From Candidatus Pacearchaeota archaeon (GTDB lineage Archaea; Nanobdellota; Nanobdellia; Pacearchaeales; GW2011-AR1): a DNA stretch of 10,303 bases. The position numbers and the translations under genes are program-made. The stretch covers positions 1 to 10,303 of the forward strand of contig JAFCDH010000049.1 in assembly GCA_017609795.1 (NCBI GenBank). The letters are read 5' to 3'. Below are positions 1 to 4,301 of the stretch, one piece after another. The notes under the pieces are model-generated. The model was not told the origin of the DNA. It saw nothing but the letters and a program-made list of their open reading frames with translations, and did no database searches. How positions within the stretch are numbered: position 1 is the first letter of the stretch; each line of letters begins with the position of its first letter.

Positions 1-122
1 ATATTAGTTTGTAATTTTACATTTGTTGGGCCTTTTATTACATTTCCAGTCATTTTAAATCCTATTGTTATTCCTATTAAAACAAAAAGTGCTATTATAA
101 AGATTATTATTTTTGTTTTCAT
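1..122 (-). CDS. N-terminus of an exported or membrane-anchored protein (partial)
   Basis: The ATG lies at 120-122 on the minus strand and the frame stays open to the left edge, giving about 40 residues. The protein begins MKTKIIIFIIALFVLIG and continues ITIGFKMTGNVIKGPTN. This is a short basic n-region, a hydrophobic core of about 18 residues and then a polar segment, so it is a signal peptide or N-terminal anchor. No clear cleavage site or lipobox is visible. A TATA-like AT run (about 141-152) lies near 25 bases before the ATG, which fits leaderless transcription starting just downstream of the tRNA. The function cannot be told because the body of the protein is outside the window. I am confident that it is coding and exported, but not what it does. 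Confidence 0.6.
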   Translation of the reverse strand, partial: MKTKIIIFIIALFVLIGITIGFKMTGNVIKGPTNVKLQTN

Positions 123-146
123 TGTCTATTAAGTTGATTTTTATTT

Positions 147-151
147 AAAAA
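147..151 (-). terminator. T-run after the tRNA
   Basis: Nine bases after the tRNA 3' end the minus strand carries TTTTT, the usual archaeal termination signal. The same AT-rich stretch appears to hold the promoter of the next minus-strand gene (start at 122). Confidence 0.4.
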
Positions 152-159
152 GGTTTATA

Positions 160-231
160 TGGCTACACCGAGAATCGCACTCGGGACCTCAAGCTTATGA
201 GACTTGCGCTCTGCTACTGAGCTATGCAGCC
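160..231 (-). tRNA. tRNA with CAU anticodon (elongator Met type, or Ile2)
   Basis: All four arms fold on the minus strand over 72 nt. The acceptor GGCTGCA pairs with TGTAGCC (one G-U) with discriminator A. The D stem is GCTC/GAGC, the anticodon stem CAAGT/GCTTG has loop CTCATAA (anticodon CAT), and the T stem is CCGAG/CTCGG. The CCA is not encoded and there is no intron. The anticodon stem lacks the three G-C pairs of an initiator, so this is elongator tRNA-Met or the CAU-reading tRNA-Ile2, whose identity depends on C34 modification. Oddities: the 7-nt D loop AGTAGCA has A where G18 is expected, and the T loop TGCGATT has G in place of T55, so both partners of the 18-55 tertiary contact are changed. 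A TATA-like box lies upstream and a T-run downstream. Confidence 0.93.
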
Positions 232-276
232 AAAATTAAAAGATAATTTTGGTTTAAAAATGTTGTTGAAAAGGGA

Positions 277-284
277 TTTTTATA
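277..284 (-). promoter_or_regulatory. TATA box of the tRNA gene
   Basis: The minus strand reads AAGTATAAAAATCC here. The box centre is about 50 bases before the first tRNA base, so initiation about 26 bases downstream would leave a leader near 23 nt for RNase P to remove. This is an assignment by position and composition only. Confidence 0.4.
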
Positions 285-318
285 CTTGTATCTCATAAAA
301 TATAAAGATTTAAACTAC

Positions 319-375
319 TGAAGATTAAGCTTTTGGGAAAGGTTATCAATGACTTAAAAATATTGAGGGATATTA
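319..375 (+). repeat. Intergenic repeat family, copy A
   Basis: This copy contains AAGATTAAGCT (321-331), identical to copy D (6737-6747). Further on it has AAATATTGAGGGA after a TAA, closely matching AGATATTGAGGAAG of copy B. TTAAG and CTTAA can pair around a loop. It lies between the tRNA promoter and the 3' end of the 399-785 gene. The rest of 232-398 shows only AT-rich sequence. Confidence 0.35.
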
Positions 376-398
376 AAAATTTATAATAAAAGAATAAA

Positions 399-785
399 CT
401 ATTTCTTTGTTTTTTTAAATTTTGGATGTTCTTTTTTAAATAGTCTGCTAATTAAGCCTGGTTCCTTATTAGAAGATTTATTGGCTTTTTTTACAGGTTC
501 TTTTACTGGTTTTCTTTTAAGTAAAACATCTAATTTTTTATCTATGTCATAAACTTTTTTATAAATTTTAGTTATTTTTCTATGTCTTCTAATACTAAAA
601 ATCCATCTAAGAAGTAAAAAAATAATATAACCAATAATAACAATCCCAGTTATCTTTAAAAGAGTCACTAAACTTTCTATTCTAGAAATTAATTCTGGGG
701 GTAAAAACTCTAAAATACTTGAATTAGAATAATTAGAATTATTTATAGCATATCCATTTAAACCTAAAACATTACTAATTCCCAT
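399..785 (-). CDS. Small single-pass membrane protein, function unknown
   Basis: This 128-residue protein is not recognised. Residues 1-40 are polar with three N-glycosylation-type sequons (N15, N18, N21) and a short amphipathic stretch. Residues about 42-63 form one transmembrane helix, followed by RRHRK. The rest is a basic, partly coiled tail with many K/R and two similar KEP segments. The positive-inside rule places the N-terminus outside and the basic tail in the cytoplasm. The start is supported by a TATA-like TTAAAAA at 807-813, about 25 bases upstream, which fits leaderless transcription. It stands alone between two non-coding stretches. A membrane anchor or scaffold role is possible but not shown. 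Confidence 0.7.
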   Translation of the reverse strand: MGISNVLGLNGYAINNSNYSNSSILEFLPPELISRIESLVTLLKITGIVIIGYIIFLLLRWIFSIRRHRKITKIYKKVYDIDKKLDVLLKRKPVKEPVKKANKSSNKEPGLISRLFKKEHPKFKKTKK

Positions 786-806
786 TTTATATAAAAATAA
801 TTAGAC

Positions 807-813
807 TTTTTAA
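807..813 (-). promoter_or_regulatory. TATA-like box, leaderless spacing
   Basis: The minus strand reads GGATTAAAAAGTC, centred about 25 bases before the ATG at 785. The same spacing recurs ahead of the genes starting at 1689, 2135, 3089 and 3815. Confidence 0.35.
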
Positions 814-890
814 TCCTTTTTATTTATTGTTGGATTAAATGTAGAAGAAATTTATATCTTAATGAATATATAAATAAATGTAAAAGATAT

Positions 891-910
891 CTACCTCCTT
901 TAGGAGGTAG
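891..910. repeat. Perfect 9-bp palindrome hairpin
   Basis: CTACCTCCT is followed by its exact complement around a TT centre and then directly by TCAAAC. The CCTTTAGG core also occurs in the larger hairpin at 996-1064. Hairpins of this kind followed by TCA(A/C) occur at IS200/IS605 ends. It is flanked by a 16-base direct repeat, TATCTTAATGAATATA (855-870) and TATCTTAGTGAATATA (925-940), with one mismatch. Confidence 0.5.
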
Positions 911-942
911 TCAAACAATATCACTATCTTAGTGAATATAAC

Positions 943-1074
943 GAGATAAAGATGAGAAGTGTAAAGCTTGGTTATGATTAAAGATATTGAGGAAGCCCAC
1001 ATTCCTAAAAGCAGTTTTTATTATATTATTTAGTAAACTGCTTTTACTTACCTTTAGGTGTGGGGGGATGTCAC
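943..1074 (+). mobile_element. IS200/IS605-like right end (relic, no transposase), with repeat copy B
   Basis: On the plus strand, AGATATTGAGGAAG (982-995) leads into an interrupted stem: CCCACA (996-1001) with TGTGGG (1059-1064), CCT with AGG, and a nested perfect 11-bp stem AAAAGCAGTTT (1007-1017) with AAACTGCTTTT (1035-1045). The region ends GGGGGGATGTCAC (1062-1074). From memory of the family, a GAAGCCC...TTTAGG...GGG(G)ATGTCA end is typical of IS200/IS605/TnpB right ends in archaea. No tnpA or tnpB is present, so this would be a relic or a non-autonomous element; a 3' structure of alba is the alternative. The stretch 786-1090 has no convincing gene. Confidence 0.4.
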
Positions 1075-1090
1075 AATAATGTTGGAAATA

Positions 1091-1495
1091 TCACCCTTTA
1101 ATTAAATGAATTTCTATTGCAGAAACAAAAATTCTTTTTCCTTCTTTGTTTTCAAATTGTTCACTTGAGATTTTAATATCTTTTATTTTAATATTCTCTT
1201 CTTTTAAAAAAGTTCTTCGAGCAACTTCAACAATATCTATTGCTTTTGAAGTAAATTTTCCCCTTGCAGAAACAATAACTTCTTCTTGTCCTTTATTTTG
1301 AAACTGCATTACAACTCCAGTAACATAGTTCATAAAAGGTTTTATTCCAACAAAAATTATATTATCTTTATCCAAGACACCTAACGGTTTCTTAGATGTA
1401 TCTTCCCTTGAGTTAGATTTTTCATCTTCCTTTGAATTAGTTTCTTCTTTTGAAGTTTTCTTTTCTTTTTCTGTTATCTCTTGTTTTTCTGTCAT
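1091..1495 (-). CDS. albA: Alba family DNA/RNA-binding chromatin protein
   Basis: Alba proteins coat archaeal DNA and RNA as dimers. This protein is 134 residues, longer than the usual 90-100 because of a charged Lys/Glu/Ser-rich extension (residues 1-37) that is probably disordered. The Alba fold follows: NIIFVGIKPFMNYV (45-58), the VIVSARGKFTSKAID segment with the conserved ARGK (78-80 onward), VARRTFL (91-97), and the final strands KIKDIKISSE and ISAIEI-like. In the nucleic-acid-binding loop the family has GKKP; here it is GIKP, so the lysine equivalent to the regulated Lys16 of Sso10b is isoleucine and only the second lysine (K52) remains. The gene starts 14 bases after eS17 and has no clear promoter of its own, so the two are likely cotranscribed. 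Confidence 0.9.
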   Translation of the reverse strand: MTEKQEITEKEKKTSKEETNSKEDEKSNSREDTSKKPLGVLDKDNIIFVGIKPFMNYVTGVVMQFQNKGQEEVIVSARGKFTSKAIDIVEVARRTFLKEENIKIKDIKISSEQFENKEGKRIFVSAIEIHLIKG

Positions 1496-1509
1496 TTTGA
1501 TTATTGTAA

Positions 1510-1689
1510 TTACTGTACTTTCTTTTTTTGTCTTGTTATATATCCTGAAATTTGATTTCTTATTTTTTTACTAGTTTTTAAACCTTTAAGCAAGTTTTTA
1601 TTATCTTCAAATTTCCCAGTAAATTTGTTTTCTTGTTTTAATAATGTATTTGCAGTTCTTTTAACAAGTTTTGATTTTATTCTTCCCAT
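1510..1689 (-). CDS. rps17e: Ribosomal protein eS17 (S17e)
   Basis: This short gene encodes 59 residues, beginning MGRIKSKLVKRTANTLL, with FTGKFEDNKNLL in the middle and KKIRNQISGYITRQKKK at the end. The MGRIK-K-IKR-A start, the F--DFE-NK motif and the RN-I-GY-TR ending are the signatures of archaeal/eukaryotic small-subunit protein eS17, at the archaeal length of about 60 residues. It binds the 30S subunit; bacteria lack it, so it marks the genome as archaeal. A TATA-like TTTAAAAA (1711-1718) is centred about 26 bases before the ATG, fitting a leaderless mRNA. It is the first gene of a probable two-gene unit with alba. Confidence 0.92.
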   Translation of the reverse strand: MGRIKSKLVKRTANTLLKQENKFTGKFEDNKNLLKGLKTSKKIRNQISGYITRQKKKVQ

Positions 1690-1710
1690 AATATTAGATT
1701 TGATTATGAG

Positions 1711-1718
1711 TTTTTAAA
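1711..1718 (-). promoter_or_regulatory. TATA-like box of the eS17-alba unit
   Basis: TTTAAAAA on the minus strand, centred about 26 bases before the eS17 ATG at 1689, consistent with transcription starting at or next to the start codon. Confidence 0.4.
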
Positions 1719-1736
1719 TTTATTGGAAAGTGATTT

Positions 1737-2135
1737 TTATCTAAATATAGGTTGATTATCTAATGAGTCTTTTTCTAAAGGAGGGTTGTTTTCTAAGGTT
1801 ATATCTTCTTTTTTAAAACCCATTTTTTCCATACCTTCTTCTGCTTGTTCTTCTAATGCAGAAACTAGGATTTTTCTTGGAATAGATTTAGCAATAGTAT
1901 CTAATATTTGTTCATATTCTTGGTCTTTTCTGTTTAATGAGAGGTCATCTAATATAATTTGTGCAAGAATTTGATTAGTAATTTGACTTATTCTTTTACT
2001 ATATTCTGGATTAATTGAATGAAAGAGGTATGGAACTTTTCTTATTTTTGGTTTTGGTGTATCTTTAACCTCTCTTTTTAATATACCTTCTATTTTATCT
2101 TTTAATTTGTCTAAATTCCCTGCGTATTCTTCCAT
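1737..2135 (-). CDS. Hypothetical soluble protein
   Basis: This 132-residue protein is not recognised. It is highly charged and has no membrane segment or signal peptide. Residues 1-25 look like a helix, and PKPKIRKVPYLFHSINPEY (about 28-46) is a basic, proline-containing strip. Residues 47-105 are predicted as helices with regular hydrophobic spacing, including ISQITNQILAQIILDD. The C-terminal 30 residues are acidic, proline-containing and probably flexible. A TATA-like TTTAAAAAT at 2156-2164 lies about 25 bases before the ATG. The gene sits 47 bases upstream of eS17, so readthrough into the ribosomal unit is possible, though eS17 has its own TATA box. It could be a lineage-specific partner of eS17/alba, but this is only inference from position. 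Confidence 0.65.
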   Translation of the reverse strand: MEEYAGNLDKLKDKIEGILKREVKDTPKPKIRKVPYLFHSINPEYSKRISQITNQILAQIILDDLSLNRKDQEYEQILDTIAKSIPRKILVSALEEQAEEGMEKMGFKKEDITLENNPPLEKDSLDNQPIFR

Positions 2136-2155
2136 TACCTTTTAACTAGTTTTAA

Positions 2156-2164
2156 ATTTTTAAA
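2156..2164 (-). promoter_or_regulatory. TATA-like box, leaderless spacing
   Basis: TTTAAAAAT on the minus strand, centred about 25 bases before the ATG at 2135. Confidence 0.35.
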
Positions 2165-2213
2165 GATTATTGTGGTTGAGTTTAATAAATTTGAAATTAA
2201 CCTGAAAAGAGTA

Positions 2214-3089
2214 TTATGATATTTTCTTTACTTTTAATATAGAGTAATATTCTTTTGCATATTGTTCTGCTTTTTTACTTAGTTTTCCTGTGTAAATCAT
2301 AAAAGCAGGAATAGGCATTTTTTGAGCATTTGAGAGTAATTTTTTTAAATCTGTTTCAGAAACTGTTTTTTTATCTTTTGCTTGTGTTAAAAAATTAATT
2401 GGACCTAAATTTGAGTTTATTTGGATTATGCAATTGTATTCTTTTGTTTTATAATTTTTTTCTTCTAATATTTTAAAATTGTTAGTTAAAATATTGATTA
2501 TTTTTAAAACAAAATCTGATTTTGGTTTTTGTTTTTTCTTTGATTTTGTTTTGATGATTAGAGGATTTTGAAAAGTGGTTATTGATTTTGGAATTACTTT
2601 TTGAGATTTGGTCTGGGTTTTTGGTTTAGATTGTCTTTTTTTGGTTTTTTGTGGTTTAATAGAGGTTATTGGAGTTTTAGTTTCTGATTCTGAAGTTAAC
2701 ATATATCTCCAATAAATTTCATTATTTTTTTTAAATCCTATTGAAAAATCTCTTATAGAACGCAGAGCAACTCTTGTTGCTGGTTCTTGTTCTGAATCTT
2801 TGAGAATTTTCTTTTTTTTAAGTAAAAGAAAAACCTCAGCTTCTCTTGGATGAAGATATTTGTAAAATTTTTCTAGTTTTTCTTCTTGCCCATCTAAAAA
2901 ATATAATGGAGAACCTCCAACTTTTAAATGACTAATTTTAATTCTTTTTTCATTTGCTAATTCAGATAAAAAAGCAGATATAAATAAGGAGCTAATGCCT
3001 ATTTGTTTTGCTATTTGTATTGGAAGGCTTGGTCCTTTTTCTTCTAATATTTTAATTATTTTTTCATGAGTTTCATTAGGTTTTATCAT
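2214..3089 (-). CDS. Winged-helix protein with a C-terminal nuclease-like domain
   Basis: This 291-residue protein has three visible parts. Residues 6-66 form a winged helix-turn-helix (HEKIIKILEEKGPSLPIQIAKQIG, then ISSLFISAFLSELANEKRI and the wing KVGGSPLYFL), as in archaeal DNA-binding regulators. Residues 137-190 are a Lys/Ser/Thr/Pro-rich basic linker. Residues 191-290 resemble Mrr-type PD-(D/E)XK nucleases: a helix, two strands, the strand GPINFLTQAKDKK carrying a Q-x-K (236-238), then a helix, a PAFMIYTGKLS strand and a KKAEQYAKEY helix. The upstream acidic catalytic residue is uncertain. DNA binding is well supported; nuclease activity is inferred and may be lost. A TATA-like element (3111-3118) lies about 25 bases before the ATG. 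No methyltransferase neighbour is visible, so it is not an obvious restriction system. Confidence 0.7.
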   Translation of the reverse strand: MIKPNETHEKIIKILEEKGPSLPIQIAKQIGISSLFISAFLSELANEKRIKISHLKVGGSPLYFLDGQEEKLEKFYKYLHPREAEVFLLLKKKKILKDSEQEPATRVALRSIRDFSIGFKKNNEIYWRYMLTSESETKTPITSIKPQKTKKRQSKPKTQTKSQKVIPKSITTFQNPLIIKTKSKKKQKPKSDFVLKIINILTNNFKILEEKNYKTKEYNCIIQINSNLGPINFLTQAKDKKTVSETDLKKLLSNAQKMPIPAFMIYTGKLSKKAEQYAKEYYSILKVKKIS

Positions 3090-3110
3090 AAGAATTTTAT
3101 ATTACTTAAG

Positions 3111-3118
3111 TTAATAAA
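3111..3118 (-). promoter_or_regulatory. Weak TATA-like box, leaderless spacing
   Basis: TTTATTAA on the minus strand, centred about 25-26 bases before the ATG at 3089. It is weaker than the others and is supported mainly by the repeated spacing. Confidence 0.25.
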
Positions 3119-3176
3119 ATTAATTGTGTTAGATTAATTTTGTTTAAGGGAAACTGGAATTTGATAAACATAGGAA

Positions 3177-3225
3177 GATAAATCAATGTGAGGATTAAGC
3201 TATTTTAATCAATAAAAAAAAGGAG
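3177..3225 (+). repeat. Intergenic repeat family, copy E
   Basis: This copy contains ATGTGAGGATTAAGCTATT (3186 onward) with GATTAAGCT identical to copies A and D, and the perfect stem GATTAA/TTAATC (3193-3210) around a 6-nt loop. An A-rich AAAAAAAAGGAG follows a TAA. It lies between the starts and ends of two minus-strand genes. Confidence 0.3.
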
Positions 3226-3269
3226 AACAAATATCTAATATTTCTTTAGAGTTTTAGATGTTATTTTAT

Positions 3270-3815
3270 CTAAATTAACCAGGCTGCAGTAGTTATTATT
3301 AATAATCCTATAAAATTAAGACTAAATGCAAGAAGCATGAATGTATTAGTGTCAAAATGACTAACTCCTAAGAGGGCTATTCCTGCTTCATCTGGAAGAG
3401 GAGAAGCAATTATAAATCCTGCTATTCCTGGAATTAACCATTTAAACTTACTTTTTTTTATCTTTTCTATTTTGGATTTTTTAAAGATTATTTTAACTTC
3501 TTTTGGAAGTCCTCTTTTAAAAAAATTAAAAATTATTAAATCTCCAATCATAGTACCTGTTGCTCCAATAAAAGAAACAAGTAAAGGATTCATTGTATCT
3601 GTAAATGAAATTAGTGAGGCAGTTGCAGGGGCTGCTGTAAAAGCATATCCAAATAAGGCTCCTGATATTAATACCCCTATAATTTGAAATTGTCCTAATG
3701 AATCTATAAATTTGTCAATAGAACCTGAAAAGTATAAATAAAATGCTAAAGAAATACTTAGGATAATTAAAATCCATCTTTGATTATTTGTTATTTTAAA
3801 TTTCCTCTTTTTCAT
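3270..3815 (-). CDS. Polytopic membrane protein, possibly DedA/VTT-like
   Basis: The start is placed at the ATG at 3815 (181 residues, MKKRKFKITNNQRW), not at an in-frame ATG 72 bases further up. A TATA box (3836-3843) lies 25 bases before 3815 and would sit inside the longer reading frame. About six hydrophobic segments are visible (near 13-31, 43-66, 76-98, 127-138, 140-152, 157-180). A loop of basic residues (100-124) sits between the two halves. The segments GYAFTAAPATASLI, GATGTMIGDLIIF and GFIIASPLPDEAGIALLG recall the small-residue/Pro-rich re-entrant loops of DedA/VTT-domain or small transporter proteins, but I cannot assign a family with certainty. Confidence 0.75.
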   Translation of the reverse strand: MKKRKFKITNNQRWILIILSISLAFYLYFSGSIDKFIDSLGQFQIIGVLISGALFGYAFTAAPATASLISFTDTMNPLLVSFIGATGTMIGDLIIFNFFKRGLPKEVKIIFKKSKIEKIKKSKFKWLIPGIAGFIIASPLPDEAGIALLGVSHFDTNTFMLLAFSLNFIGLLIITTAAWLI

Positions 3816-3835
3816 TTTAATATTAAAGAAAAGGA

Positions 3836-3844
3836 TTATATAAA
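3836..3844. promoter_or_regulatory. Palindromic TATA box, likely shared divergent promoter
   Basis: The plus strand reads ATTATATAAAG and the minus strand CTTTATATAAT, so a TATA box is present in both directions. On the minus strand the centre (about 3840) is 25 bases before the ATG at 3815. On the plus strand initiation 26 bases downstream would fall near 3866, ten bases before the mini-ORF ATG at 3876. One site could thus drive both units. Confidence 0.5.
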
Positions 3845-3875
3845 GATTTTTAAACCTTAGTTTTATTATTTTATT

Positions 3876-3932
3876 ATGGTAAAACAATTACAATTAGTTC
3901 TTGTATTAATTGTCTTAGTTGCAGCTCTCTGA
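3876..3932 (+). CDS. Leu/Val-rich 18-residue mini-ORF (possible leader peptide)
   Basis: The ATG at 3876 opens 18 codons ending at TGA 3930-3932: MVKQLQLVLVLIVLVAAL. Six residues are Leu and five are Val. It is placed about ten bases after the transcription start predicted from the TATA box at 3836-3844, and its stop codon falls in the loop of a terminator-like hairpin (3922-3940, then TTTTT). Downstream lie an unknown gene and leuS. That layout recalls a bacterial attenuation leader. It also reads like a plain signal peptide, and it is in the same frame as the next gene, separated only by the TGA, so a decayed N-terminus or an interrupted lipoprotein-like signal (L-S-C follows) are real alternatives. 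Expression is not shown. Confidence 0.3.
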   Translation: MVKQLQLVLVLIVLVAAL

Positions 3933-3945
3933 TTGAGCTGTTTTT
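3922..3945 (+). terminator. Hairpin plus T-run, terminator/attenuator-like
   Basis: CAGCTC (3922-3927) and GAGCTG (3935-3940) pair around TCTGATT and are followed by TTTTT (3941-3945). It lies after the promoter and before the coding region of the leuS unit, where a terminator would act on that unit itself. A second possible stem, CAATTA (3891-3896) with TAATTG (3907-3912), lies just upstream. Confidence 0.35.
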
Positions 3946-3965
3946 CTAAATTTTTGGTTTTTAAA

Positions 3966-4277
3966 ATGGCTCTTGATTTTTATATAATAAGTTTGAAAAA
4001 GGATTCTCATAATCGGCATTATACCGCTGAGATTATTGTGGATGATAAAAAAGGCAAATATGAAATTTATACTAGTGCTCATGTTTATTTTTATGATTGG
4101 TTGGATGGAGAGGGTTTAGAGAGATTAAGTATTTTAAATGGAGATGATAGAACTTTTAATAGTGAATTTCCTAGAGTAAGAGTTGAAGCTTTGGAGATTA
4201 GAAATAGAAAGTATGAAAGAAGTTTAGAAAAAGCAATTTTAAGGTTTATTAAAGAAGAATGTAGTGAGAAAACTTAA
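3966..4277 (+). CDS. Hypothetical 103-residue cytosolic protein upstream of leuS
   Basis: The start is placed at the ATG at 3966 (MALDFYIISLKKDSHNRHY); the frame can be extended to a TTG at 3933, but that part overlaps the terminator-like hairpin and gives an odd FSKFLVFK segment. The family is not recognised. The protein looks like a small alpha/beta fold: strand YIISLKKD, strand AEIIVDDKKGKYEIYTSA, an aromatic patch VYFYDWLDG, then ERLSILNGDDR, strand RVRVEALEI and a C-terminal helix RSLEKAILRFIKEE. There is no signal peptide or membrane segment. It ends 24 bases before the leuS ATG, so the two are probably cotranscribed. No TATA box at leaderless distance and no Shine-Dalgarno is seen. Confidence 0.65.
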   Translation: MALDFYIISLKKDSHNRHYTAEIIVDDKKGKYEIYTSAHVYFYDWLDGEGLERLSILNGDDRTFNSEFPRVRVEALEIRNRKYERSLEKAILRFIKEECSEKT

Positions 4278-4301
4278 ATATAGATGATTGTTAGTTTAAA
4301 G

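Noticed and set aside
160..231. Initiator tRNA-Met
   Set aside because: The anticodon stem is CAAGT/GCTTG without the three consecutive G-C pairs typical of initiators.
1786..1974. Plus-strand reading frame opposite the 1737-2135 gene
   Set aside because: It is antisense to a better-supported gene with a TATA box at leaderless spacing, and has no start signals or recognisable family.
3472..3687. Plus-strand reading frame opposite the 3270 membrane gene
   Set aside because: It mirrors the transmembrane coding sequence on the other strand and has no promoter or Shine-Dalgarno.
3816..3887. Longer start (ATG 3887) for the 3270 membrane gene
   Set aside because: The extra 24 codons overlap the TATA box that is ideally placed for ATG 3815, and they encode an unusual basic/hydrophobic stretch.
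3930..3932. TGA as selenocysteine codon
   Set aside because: No redox motif surrounds it, and the adjacent hairpin with T-run looks like a terminator; archaeal SECIS elements lie in untranslated regions.
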